Of a DNA stretch of 22,348 nt, positions 1 through 9,508 are shown one piece after another (positions within the stretch are counted from its first letter, which is position 1; every line of letters begins with the position of its first letter). A program made the position numbers and the translations under genes. The DNA comes from Paramacrobiotus richtersi. Its lineage: Eukaryota; Tardigrada; Eutardigrada; Parachela; Macrobiotidae. The notes under the pieces are model-generated. The model was not told the origin of the DNA. It saw nothing but the letters and a program-made list of their open reading frames with translations, and searched no databases. The DNA lies in assembly GCA_034698045.1 (NCBI GenBank), contig JAQGAU010000960.1, positions 1 to 22,348 on the forward strand, given 5' to 3'.

Positions 1-443
1 TTTCGCTTGACTTTCTGAAACTGCTTCACCCATTTCAAATGTTGGTCCACTTCGATGCCCAAGTACGTAACGGTCTCTTTAAGCTGGAGATCGACTCCGG
101 ATAGCGAAACGGTGGGATTTGTTGTTGTTTTGTCTTTTCGCTCGCCACGTACAAACACTGCGGAGCATTTTCTGGTATTCAGTGCAAGGCAATTCTGCTC
201 GAACCAGTATGATACTGGTACCAGTGCGCTGGTCAGTCTCTGAGCAGCTTCCACTTTGGTTGTGCCGGTGGAGTACACAATCGTGTCGTCGGCAAACGCT
301 TCCATTTCGAATGTTCCGTCTGGTAACTGTAACAAATCGTTAAAAAATAACGTAAACAGTATCGGGCCCAGTACGGTCCCTTGCGGGACACCCGACATCA
401 CTGGCAGCCATTCAGACACTTTGCTACCATGACTATGACGGAA
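1..443 (-). mobile_element. Non-LTR retrotransposon (LINE) reverse transcriptase fragment
   Basis: The minus strand is open from position 443 to the left edge, right after an in-frame TAG at 444-446. The translation contains the palm motifs of a LINE reverse transcriptase: SGVPQGTVLGPILF, followed by the catalytic FADDT motif (F-A-D-D) and then YLGIEVD, as in Jockey/CR1/I-type elements. The 5' side is broken just upstream of the SGVPQG block and the 3' side runs off the window. An autonomous element would copy its own RNA into the genome. This piece has no visible start, so it is a fragment, although its catalytic aspartates are intact. The family assignment within the LINEs is uncertain. Confidence 0.88.
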
Positions 444-2055
444 CTAGTGCACAGTGCACAGTGTCCACGTACGATTACAGTTGTTCGCCTAGTTTGGTTT
501 AATTAACTGATTTGAACAAATTCATGCGGTTTTATTGAATGGTTGCTCTGATAATGAACAGTATTCCGGCAATGATTGTCAGGTTCATAATTCATGACAG
601 CATCCATCCAGCCTGCATCCAGCAGCATGTGAAATACGTATGGAATTCCAGCTCTAGACTATTATCATAGTTACGAAAACCTGCGGTGCTGGAACAGCAA
701 CGCGCTGAATAGTTACGCGCTGAATCGTTGCGGATGTGAAACGTCGCTGCGCTGAAATGCGTACGCTGAATAGTTACGCGCTGAAATATGCTGCGCTGAA
801 ACGTCGTACTACCGTACTGAGATGAGATGCGTACGCTGTAATGGGCTTGTACCACGCAGGTTCACATAATTATGGCCTGTAAAGCGGCTTACAACCAGCT
901 TCGCATCCACTGAGCTTACAGCTGACGACCAGCAACACGACCGGGTGTGGCACCTTTTATCAGCAACTTATAAACTTATTAATAGCTTAAACACCCGGTG
1001 GTTCGGATTAACTCTGTGCTTTCATCATCAACTCCAGGTCAGCAGTAATATAAGCTTAATGACGATAACCTGACCCCAGTGTCGAATTGAACTTTTAAAT
1101 ACTATAAAAATCGCTGTTTGATTCAGCCGCAATCTGTAGCATCGCATGGTCCTTGTGAATGAAATGGGGTGATGCTTGTTTGTTCGATTTTTTGCTGCAA
1201 AAGAAATAACGACTCATGTAAGGATCGTTAGCGGCTGGTTGGAATGCTCAATATATTTCCATCTCGCCGTTAGTTACAGAAGAATGCTCCCCGTAGCGTT
1301 CGGGTGGAATCCCCCGAGAGATTTCGATCTAGCTGATGATACGCTACTTCAACCGGTATGAGAAGACCTGCCATGCATGCAAGCTGGCATGATCGCATTC
1401 ACCTGTAGATGCGTTATTTGTTTCGCAAACAAAGGACAAAGGGCAATGTGGTCGATACCGGGGCGTGATTTGCCAAAACACAAATACAGATTTTATCGCT
1501 GCAGATGTTAACATCCGCAAAATGAATTCTAGTTTCTGATGCCTATTAGCCAGTTTCGATTTTTATGATATCACCGTAGCTACGAAATCTGTCGAAATCG
1601 GCACTCGCGCGAACAAACAATTTTTGGGTGCGAACCATAAAGCGTAAAAGCAGATATATGGCACAACAAACGGTTCTCCGTCAAAATTCTTTGGCTTGCT
1701 CGCATAAATGTGAAGATCGTGTGCTTTTCTTATATCACAAAATCCGCATTGTGACTGGAGTTGTTCGAAAGAAGTGATATAAAGAGTCCACGATGAAGAA
1801 ATAGTTTCTCAGATTATTAGCGTAACTTATAATGCCATCTACATTTTTCGAAACCATAAACATTTCACTACGTGGTTATTCTGAATTAATCCACGTTTTC
1901 ATTTTAAGCTGACGTAGTTAATAACGCAAATCAGAGTTTAAAGATGCCGCTAACGCCTATGTAATCGGCTATATCTGTACCTCATCAGTCGTAGCTATTG
2001 ATCAGCACTCAGCAAATGTAGCTCATCATCCTCTTTCATCACGTTAACGGTTCGG
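444..2055. other. Gene-free stretch left of the orphan DGAT2 exon
   Basis: Apart from the minisatellite I see no coding signal here. Open frames are short, lack splice context and match nothing I recognise. Positions about 915-965 resemble 18638-18712 (shared CTGACGACCAGCA core followed by GGCACC and TTTTAT), which suggests two remnants of one dispersed element. The stretch is AT-rich. Confidence 0.5.
697..840. repeat. Degenerate minisatellite, about 15-bp unit
   Basis: A run of imperfect units built on GCGCTGAATAGTTAC, with variants such as GCGCTGAAATGCGTA and GCGCTGAAATATGCT, repeats with a period near 14-16 bp over about 140 bp. The minus strand happens to stay open through it, giving a repetitive QRxxFQR-like peptide. 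I treat that as a by-product of the repeat and not as a gene. Confidence 0.65.
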
Positions 2056-2154
2056 TCAATGGTCAATAAAAGATATGTGTGCATCAGGATTACCATGACC
2101 AGAAAAATCTCGAAGATTGTTCAGGTACTTTTCATGCAACATATCAAGCTTGCT
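2056..2154 (-). pseudogene. Orphan copy of the DGAT2-family terminal exon
   Basis: After the acceptor-like TTTTTGCAG, the minus strand reads SKLDMLHEKYLNNLRDFSGH and continues through NPDAHISFIDH to a TGA. This is the same exon as the last exon of the complete DGAT2-like gene at 14089-13979, which starts TEIDGLHKRYLNDLRELFDN and ends in PDARISFID. The copy has a short deletion around the NHKASYGY segment, so it encodes 32 residues against 36. The intron sequence just upstream is also related, including a TTAA site that is empty here and occupied by a MITE in the full gene. I find no upstream DGAT2 exon between here and LRR-B, so it is a stranded remnant of a duplication. It could only be functional as an alternative exon of something outside what I can see. 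Confidence 0.75.
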
Positions 2155-2159
2155 CTGCA

Positions 2160-2890
2160 AAAATCAGTCACCGTTTTGAGCATGTTAACAAGGACTGCTT
2201 CCCTGAGCATAGGAACCGATTCGAGATTTGACCACCTTACTATAATTTTCGAAAGGCGTTATTGTTAAGACTAACCCGATCGGCGCCCGTAGTATAACTG
2301 ACGGCCTCTTCATACCTAAGGCATTCTGGTTTGTTTGTTTGTTTAATGAGCTTAATGTCTACATACAATCAGGGAACGCTCCTGCACGTGGTGACAGACA
2401 ACACCGATAAGAATGTACGAAACAGTACCGTTGTGGAATTCACTATCTGCTACAGCGAATGACCTGTTATCGCTTACTCATTTTTCCCAATTTTTGCGTA
2501 AGCTATATAGTGCCTGAAACATCTGGCCGTCTTTCCTTAAATAAGAAATGTATTTTTCTGCTGGAGGGACGTAAAATGGTGTAAATGAAATGAAAAACAC
2601 ATGTACCCCACTAAACGAAAGCATTATACAAACAACAAATTCACTACAGTTACGAAAGCACAAGTGCGGCATAGTCGCATCGACAGGATAGTGATGGTCA
2701 CCGTGTCTCTTTGTCCGCTTTGATTCGATCCGTTTTACCGAATCCAAGAGTCAGTTGCAAGCTGTGATACTGGACAGGCATCGAGAGGTAACTGTAAGTC
2801 ATTCCAAGGTTCTATGTAGTAGTAAAAATATGGCAACAGCCTTTAAGCGCCTCTCGAAACGTTTTTGGGCTTTGGCAATGGGTTCCGAAT
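2160..2890. other. Spacer between LRR-B and the orphan exon
   Basis: No gene recognised. A minus-strand open frame at 2747-2478 contains a hydrophobic stretch but has no recognisable domain or splice context. A (GTTT)n run lies at about 2330-2345. From about 2835 rightwards the sequence aligns with the 3' coding end of LRR-A, so 2835-3031 is former coding sequence of LRR-B beyond its present stop. Confidence 0.5.
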
Positions 2891-2930
2891 CATCTCCACC
2901 ACAAACTTTAGAAATGGTTGAAACATATCC

Positions 2931-2951
2931 TGACAATAATAATGGCTGACA
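2931..2951. repeat. 16-nt insertion bounded by a TGACA duplication
   Basis: Compared with the matching coding sequence of LRR-A, LRR-B has 16 extra bases. They are flanked by TGACA at 2931-2935 and 2947-2951, with AATAATAATGG between. The insertion would shift the frame of the fourth module if translation reached it. It looks like slippage or a small filler insertion. Confidence 0.65.
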
Positions 2952-2983
2952 TAGTTTATTCGGCGCGGAATTGTACTCGATAT

Positions 2984-3054
2984 CTTTAAAAACAGACAGT
3001 TCTTCTTTAAAAACAGACAGTTCTTAGTTCTTTAAAAACAGACAGTTCTTAGTT
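2984..3054. repeat. Three-copy tandem repeat that truncates LRR-B
   Basis: Units of 21, 25 and 25 bp lie head to tail, each starting CTTTAAAAACAGACAGTTCTT on the plus strand or its close equivalent, the 25-bp units adding AGTT. LRR-A has one unit-equivalent at the matching place (ELSVFRDIEY). Relative to that state LRR-B gained 53 nt. This shifts the frame and brings TAA (3034-3032) into frame after ELRTVCF. The last unit still encodes ELSVFKDIEY in another frame. Confidence 0.85.
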
Positions 3055-6000
3055 CTAGGTTGCCGTCGGTTAAAACAAGTCGACCTCTCTGGCATACAGT
3101 AACAAGTGCATCGGTGGAAGTTTGGATAGAATTTGATGAAGTGAGTTCTGTTCCGTTTTGGCTTAGTAGGCGCTCGTGCATGGCTTTCGCAATAACTCGA
3201 CAACGGAAGCTGTCATCCGAACGGAAAAAGACACTCGTGGCTGTCGTCATTAGAACGTCTTTTTCCGAGAAGTCGACGGCGGTTCTGTTGCAGTTCAAAT
3301 TCAGCAGATGACTGTCTGAACACACCACGAATCCCTGCATCCATGTTTTGATTGGTACCAGCGCAGAGCTGGTACTATTAAATGCACTGCTCTTACGGAA
3401 GAATTTCTGCGCGTAGACGAACTTCAGAAATTCCAAAAATTTGGTTCGGCACCGTGATGTCAGATCGGTCTCCAGGGTTAAGATGGAGTCGCTTGCTGCA
3501 TCGGGATCCCACACATCAGCGGTAAAATTCCCTTCTGTGCAAACTGTGGTTACAGTTCCGGGAACGCTTTGGCTAAAGCGGCCTTTCTCGGCTTTCTGCA
3601 ACGTTTTCACATGGATTTCATAAAAATCGTTGCGACAGTGTACGCTGTTTTCGATTGAAATGGTGAGACTTGTCGAATCCGTTCGGTGGATATCAAGATC
3701 GGTTGTCGTCCAGTTTTCCTTACCAGCACACGTTATTCTAATCGGTTCTGTCTTGGTGCACAATGCACTTCCCCCAGCAACTGCAGGCTTTGACGAACCT
3801 AGTGAGATGACAACCTCAAAACCGCAGAACAGTTTAGCTGTTTTGGTTCTACAATCATTGGTCGGCACCTCTACGCGCACGCACGTAAAGTAATTGTTGT
3901 TATTATTACTTGAAAACTCAGTACCTGTGAAGTTCTGCTCTAGTTACAGGATGTGACGCCCAAGCTGTTCTAGGGGAATCGATAATTCCTCATAATTCTA
4001 CCCTTTGCAAACAACTTTGTTTTTCTACCTGACAAATTTCTTTGGTCCTTTCTGAACAGGAATCATCACTTTGGTCAGTGACATTTGCAAAGGCTTGTTC
4101 ATACCGCTTTCGCGAAGGCAGACTACAGGATTTTAGACTTGCCCCGGAATTAGCACCAGCACGGACGGACGAAATATCTAAGAGACGCCCGGGAGTGCGC
4201 CGTATCAGAAAAATAATTCCTTAAAATAACAGAAACATCCAGTTCTGAAGTTCATGCCGTTATCCCATACAATCATAGCACATTGTCTTGTCGACAAAAC
4301 AGTGTAGTCATTTTCTGTCCAGAACTACCCTGGATTTGATACCGGGAAGAACCGAACACTCTCCCGAAACCAGCTGATGTATCCCGTTCCGGTGGCCAAA
4401 AAAACCGTACCGAGGCTCGATGCTCGCAAAACTGGGCAAATTCCTAGAGAGATATATGTGGGCTGGTAACTTAGTACAATTGTATTCGATTGCCCACCGA
4501 GCTAGCCGAATTTTTTTGGGAATTACTGATGGGGATCGGGTACATGCGCTTGCATGATTTGTCCCTTCTTCGCGAAATGCTCGGACGACTAAAAAAATTC
4601 CCATGCGTAGGCAAGTTCTTTGCGCCTGGCGAAAACAGGTTCAAGCGATGGCGGATAAAAACAGTTTTCATAACAGCCATTCAAAAAAATCAAATCCATT
4701 CGCACTGACTCGTGAAAAAATTACATTCGCCTGGAACAACTTGCGCGACACATCCGGTAGATAATGAGAAATAATGACGGAGGCGGAGTGTTTGTTAATA
4801 CTTATGATTTGTGAACACTCCTGTTCGCTGCAGCGAACAGGATCATCGCTGAATGAAAAGTCTCTTCGAATTGGTATTCTGAGAGATCATTCGACGTCTT
4901 TTCCTTCAGAAAGCTCATCAACCAAAAACCGGCATAGTCACGACACATTAAGTTGCGACGTTTACAAACCAATCCAAAAAAGCATTTTTTTGAAGTAGAC
5001 TATTCGAACGCCATTCAACCAACCCATCCCGTTTTTCGGTTGATAAACTTTCTGAAAAAAACGACCTCGAATGAGCTGTCACTTGACCAACTCGTAAGAA
5101 CATCTCAGTATCGAAGTTTTTTCGTTGTGTGACGAATGACGTATAGCTCAGTGGACAGAGGGACGAGAGAGAAAGAACCGCGGCACATTATGTGACTGAA
5201 CTCACTGAAGCCTTACGCGTGCCCACATTATGTCGAGATGTTTACCCTATACTGAATCGCGCACAAAAAAAGTTTTTCCAGACTCAGTCTCGTCTTGACT
5301 GAAGATGAGCCCGCCGAGATTCTAGTCTGTAACCTTTTTATGTGTCGGTTAGAAACAGACAAATCTAAGTTACTGCATGTAACTATGTATATACTGCACG
5401 TCCATACTGTATGTAGATGCAAAAATGCTGACCGGTAGTATACCAGGGAATGCGGCTATTCGGCATTAAAGCGCTTCGCACTTACAATTACTGTGCAAAT
5501 CCAACGGGAAACTGGAACGATCGTTATAATCCACATTCCCACAAGTGAAAGAAATGGCGTTTGCGTTTGTTACTTTGCGAATGCTGTTCACCCAGCGCAC
5601 GAAACCTTCGGTTTCGCAACATGAGCAGAGCTCGGACGAAGACGCGTCATGCAACGATCTAGAGATGCTTCGTTTATTAAAGCAAAAACTGTTACGACGG
5701 AAGTCGAACTGAAAAGGATCCGGGTACAAGGATGAAACCGTGTTGAGTATTTCGTCAGGAATAACTGTCAAATTATTCCTCTGTAATATTAACTCTTGCA
5801 GCTTCATTTCAAAATGCGAACCGCTGCGACGGTGTAGCCGCAGCCCAGTCGTTTGACCAGAGATCCACAGCCTCTTCTGCAATTTTAACTGATTAACCAG
5901 ACGTCAACTTCATTAAATTACCTTACACGGAAATTACTAGGTTTCCTTGATCTTCATAATCTGGTGTATAATCGTTATTAACCACTATTTGAAGCATGTT

Positions 6001-6825
6001 CAAGACTACCATGGTACTTAAAAAGCGACAGCTGTTTAGCAGTTTACTAGCTCAGTTGCACCGTTGTTTATCTTAGCAGTTGCCGCGCGGGCACGCGGCA
6101 AGTAGCTATGAACGATATAGTACGCACAAAACAGCAGCAATACACATACATGTATAATTACCTACCAAACTACGTCCAAGAGGCTCGAAAACCGACCAGT
6201 CTATTTCTTCCAGTGCGTTGCCGCCCAGATCCAAAAGGCCGAGCGTTGGTTTTACCGCCGCAGCAGCCACTGCGTTTTTCGTAAGACCCATATCTAGAAA
6301 TGTATCTAGGGCAAGCGCAGCTATGCTATTCATTCTTAGAATAAGATTTATCAAGGATTGAAATCCGCGGAGAAAGTCGGCATCAAGGTAGCCGACATTG
6401 CTGAAGGAAATCTCCAGACCTGTTATCTGGGATTTTACATAATCCAAAAATTTTTTGAACGGTGGTCTTTTGTCATCGTCTGAGCGAAATCCTTGTAAAC
6501 GGACATTGGTTAGATGGGATAAAAACGGGATAGGAGGACTGCTGTTCCGCAAAATGTTGCAGTATGTTCGTGACCATGGCAATATACTCGACATATCAGC
6601 GGTATGATCGAGATCAGGGCAATATACGTGCAGAAATGTGATAGTATCCGGTATCAGAGTCACATTGAATGTGGCTGGGAAATCGAGGCTATCTTTACCA
6701 CAGGTCAGCAAGGAAGCGTGGTAAGAACAGCCAGGATTGGGCAGACGCTCTGAAAACCCCACACGCAATCCTAGCACAAAGTGAAGAAGGTAATAAAAAT
6801 TCACAGTAAGTGAAAAAGCCGTCAT
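3032..6825 (-). CDS. LRR-B: secreted leucine-rich-repeat protein, 3'-truncated paralogue
   Basis: Three exons fit: 6825-6166 (660 nt), 5876-5486 (391 nt) and 3798-3032 (767 nt). Together they make 1818 nt, or 605 codons plus stop. Donors are TTG|GTAGGT and T|GTAAGT; acceptors are TTGCAG|AAG and ACTAG|GT. The start ATG leads into a hydrophobic signal-like segment (residues ~1-24). Next come a cysteine pair typical of an LRR N-cap (LPNPGC, LLTC), several LRRs (for example LILQRNNLTVIPDEIL) and a cysteine-rich LRR C-cap with FVRW. Exon 3 then encodes three full copies of a ~73-residue cysteine-bounded module and the stub of a fourth. A tandem repeat at 2984-3054 causes the early stop. The protein is probably secreted and glycosylated, with no membrane anchor seen. 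Its function is unknown. It is either a shortened gene or a pseudogene in an early stage. Confidence 0.8.
3799..5485 (-). other. Long second intron of LRR-B
   Basis: This intron is 1687 bp, against 244 bp for the equivalent intron of LRR-A (10723-10480). It begins GTAAGT and ends CTAG, and no second gene is recognisable inside it. Open frames around 4308-4708 on both strands match nothing I know and share a short inverted A-run. A TAGCTCAGTGG block near 5150 resembles a tRNA A box but has no partner. The intron contains the 24-bp palindrome. The length difference implies insertion here or deletion in LRR-A. Confidence 0.6.
4819..4842. repeat. Perfect 24-bp palindrome without spacer
   Basis: The half-site TCCTGTTCGCTG is followed immediately by its exact reverse complement, centred between 4830 and 4831. 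Symmetry stops at the next base on each side. It lies in the 1.7-kb second intron of LRR-B. It could be a binding site for a dimeric protein or a recombination scar. The sequence does not decide between these. Confidence 0.8.
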
Positions 6826-7039
6826 GACTGCTTTTTTGGGATTTCATGTAATCATAACAACTGCATATTTGCGGATTGCAGAGAAAGATAAATGTTTCCG
6901 AATACGGACCAAAGCACAGTACTTAACAGGTACCGCAAAAGTATACTAAATGAGTGTCTGTTGCGCATGCAGCGGATACCAACCATTGCAGGTTTTTATG
7001 CCATGTTACGTAAGCACCAAGCCAAAAATATGCTGTTTT

Positions 7040-7052
7040 CTGCCTACGAGCG
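7040..7052 (-). promoter_or_regulatory. Conserved upstream block of LRR-B
   Basis: On the plus strand this is CTGCCTACGAGCG, 215 bp upstream of the LRR-B start. The same block (one base different) sits 237 bp upstream of LRR-A. A further conserved stretch lies just upstream of each ATG (TTACATG followed by an A-run on the minus strand). The conservation could mark a promoter or 5' UTR, or simply leftover homology from the duplication. Confidence 0.35.
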
Positions 7053-7109
7053 CTGTAATCAACAGACACCGGTTCAGGTTGCAACTAAATCGCTGATGTT
7101 AAGAAAGTG

Positions 7110-8000
7110 GTAATCCTGTTTTTTTCATACACCTGGAGTTTACACTTTACGTTTACAGTTTTAAGCCCTAGTGCTAGGTGCAATTGAAATGTAATGTGGT
7201 ATCTAGTTGGATGACGGAATCAGGAAAAAAGCTAATAACAGTTACTTCAGAACAGGTGACCACCGTGTCAGTCATGATAAATGCCCTTCTCGAAGAAACC
7301 ACTTTTTAATTCGAGTGCATTCTAATTACTTGAGAACTTGTACGGTGCCTTTTCGCTGTGCCTCTGTGATGCCGCTTTCTGTCCCACCAACACCGAAAGC
7401 GTACAGTTTGTTTGCCACAAGCATTTTTAAGCGAACCGTGCGCTACGCGAAACGCACGGACATGGCTCGCAGTTGACAATTTATATCTTTTTTTTCGTTT
7501 TCATTTCTATCGTTTCTTGCTTCGCCGCTTGAGCTTCGCTTTATTAAAATAATGGAGGTGAGCTCCATAAAATTCGTATTCCGACTAACCTTCTGTTATT
7601 GACATTACCACAAACTTGCAAATTCTTTGTTTAAACGGGCGCATGTTTTGAGTGCCGTTTCACGGTGCAGGTGAACCAGTGCGAGACGAGTTTCACCCGA
7701 CTCCCTTCCTTTGATTTCGAACCCCTTTTGAGTTGTGAGCACAGCGACAACACGTGTTCGACCGCGACCAAACAGAATGTCGGTGATACAGAGAACGCGC
7801 GCATAATATGCGGAGCAAGAAACACTACTTCTATAGCTTCCGTGCAGGTAGCTGATCTGTATCGCAGATGAATATTCTGCAAAACAACCAGTAACGAAAA
7901 TTCGCAATTGCGGATCTCTCTTTACTATGGGTGTTCTTGTACAGATACCGTGGATCCCTGTAAATACCGTTCAGATACCGCTGATGCTGGCCATTTTCTG
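7110..8000. other. Spacer between LRR-B and the GLG1 fragment
   Basis: No gene is supported. The stretch has a pyrimidine-rich run at about 7480-7545 and several overlapping open frames on both strands without recognisable domains. Just before the GLG1 homology, CAGATACCG occurs twice (7942 and 7972), and the sequence then reads ATTTTCTGCGGCAG, which would serve as a splice acceptor. No upstream GLG1 exon was found. Confidence 0.4.
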
Positions 8001-8002
8001 CG

Positions 8003-8944
8003 GCAGCTTCGGCGATGGACAACAGCGACATTACCAACCTGGCCGAGCATCCGGCCTGTGCGGCGGACGTCCAGCGCCTGTGCGCCAGCCTGACAAGCAA
8101 GCAGGATCCGGACCAGGCGAGGGCGGTGTACACCAGCTTCGACATCCTCGAGTACTTCCTCAACCACAAGGACAAGGCCGTCTCCGCTCCCTGCCACCAG
8201 ATTTTGCATCAGTTCAACGTCAACACTTAGCGCGACCAGCGCATCGCCGACATGTGTCCGAGCGCATAGTTTATTATGCAGCTCCGAAGGGAGCTGCGCG
8301 ATAGCAGACTGAATGTAATCATAGACATAACATAGGTACCATCATTTGGCTGTTGCCAAGAGGACATCGTAGACGTTCATGCAGTACACGAGAATACATC
8401 AATACGTCACAATGCGGACTCCCGATGCACCGAGGATCTGGCCAAAGAGCTGGCCGAGTGCACCCGGCACCGGCAGGCCGATCCAGGCTACTTCATCTCC
8501 TGCATGGCGGAGCGGAAGAACGCAGCCACGGTGGACGCGTGTCTGAGGTTCCTCAACAACGTGGCCATTTTAATCGTCTCCGACTACCACCTGGTGGCCG
8601 GCTTCGTGCAGGCCTGCGGTGCCGACATCCGGCGGCTGCAGTGCGGCTTCCTCGACAACCAGCGCGCCGTCCAGGCGCCGCACTCGCAGGGCTCCGCCAT
8701 ACGGTGCCTGCTGCACAAAATGCTGCTGGAGCAGACGAAGCCGGAAGCCCAGCGGCAAGACGATCAGATCGCTGGGCATGTGGCCGCGTCCCTGCGGCAG
8801 TTGGCGAACAGCTGCGTTCACCATCTGAAGCGGCTGGTGGAGCTGCAGGCCGACGACTACCACCTCGACCGGTAGCTCTTCATGGCCTGCCGCGGCGACA
8901 GTGGGCGCTTCTGTCGTGATACACAGGCAGGGCAGGACCGCGAT
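8003..8944 (+). pseudogene. GLG1: Decayed N-terminal fragment of Golgi apparatus protein 1 (GLG1/MG-160/ESL-1)
   Basis: One frame (from the ATG at 8015) carries GLG1 cysteine-rich repeats: HPACAADVQRLC, CTEDLAKELAEC, SDYHLVAGFVQACGADIRRL, HSQGSAIRCLL and DDYHLDR, then LFMACRGDSGRFCRDTQAGQ. These match, in order, the first repeats of animal GLG1, a Golgi/cell-surface type I membrane protein with about 16 such repeats that binds FGFs and selectins. The frame is broken by TAG at 8228, 8267, 8333 and 8873, and homology fades near 8944. About 170 bp between ADMC (8252) and CTEDL (8426) has no GLG1 counterpart and may be a small intron or an insertion. The piece is GC-rich and intron-poor compared with its neighbours, which suggests a retrocopy or transplanted exons. 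It lacks a signal peptide and most of the protein. Confidence 0.85.
8278..8297 (+). other. 8-bp-arm hairpin inside the GLG1 interruption
   Basis: GCAGCTCC, loop GAAG, then GGAGCTGC form a perfect stem. It lies inside the ~170-bp segment that breaks the GLG1 homology. It may belong to whatever inserted there. Confidence 0.5.
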
Positions 8945-8999
8945 TTCCAGTTTTTCTTTGTTTGTTCTCAGTTTGGTTTGGGTCTGTTTGCTATACGTC

Positions 9000-9005
9000 A
9001 ATAAA
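9000..9005 (+). promoter_or_regulatory. AATAAA polyadenylation signal after the GLG1 fragment
   Basis: AATAAA lies 125 bp past the last in-frame TAG (8873) and about 55 bp past the end of detectable homology, preceded by T-rich sequence. If this copy is transcribed, it would plausibly end here. A chance match in AT-rich DNA is possible. Confidence 0.4.
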
Positions 9006-9462
9006 TTTACGTACTGCCCACATTTTGTTACTGGATAAATGCTGTTTATGGGGCCGCGTACGATATCAGTAACGGACTAAAGATAAAACGGCCCTGACCT
9101 TTGACTGCGTTAGAGACATAACTGTTCGATAAAGTAACGTTCGTGTAACAATAAGTATCGCCAAGAATACGAATTATCTCTACTGCAAATAACGTGTTCA
9201 AGCATTGTCGCGTTGTACACAAGGTATGACAGTTGCCAAGTACGCAAGAGTCACAAAACGCAGAATATATGAGGCACACCACGTAACAGGCTCGGTCAGG
9301 TAAAGCCTGGTTGACCAATGCTGAACGTTCTTCCATTGGTCCTGAAGGGCGCCGAGGCTGCTATGAGCAACAGTGTTGACTAGTTACACCGGTTAAGAGC
9401 AGTCAGGTTGTTACGATATTTTTAATGAAACTTTCATAGACACTCAGCGCTGCAGTTAACGC

Positions 9463-9468
9463 TTTATT
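9463..9468 (-). promoter_or_regulatory. AATAAA polyadenylation signal of LRR-A
   Basis: On the minus strand AATAAA begins about 41 bp after the LRR-A stop, a normal distance for a short 3' UTR. Between 9010 and 9460 I see no other gene. Confidence 0.6.
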
Positions 9469-9508
9469 CATTCAGGTAGCAATGTCTACGTCGATATCGC
9501 AACCGTAA

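Noticed and set aside
592-855. An 87-residue minus-strand repetitive protein
   Set aside because: The frame is a by-product of the ~15-bp minisatellite and has no domain or splice context.
3032-3880. Stand-alone 282-residue protein starting at 3880
   Set aside because: The apparent start is GTG. The paralogue shows that this is exon 3, beginning at the acceptor near 3798.
4308-4708. Possible gene in the second intron of LRR-B
   Set aside because: Overlapping frames on both strands have no recognisable domain, and the only structure is a short A/T inverted run.
5145-5165. A tRNA starting at TAGCTCAGTGG
   Set aside because: An A-box-like sequence is present but no B box or T-arm follows within tRNA distance.
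8353-9001. Long plus- and minus-strand open frames overlapping the GLG1 fragment
   Set aside because: They are GC-rich shadows. Only the frame through 8015 and 8504 has homology to a known family.
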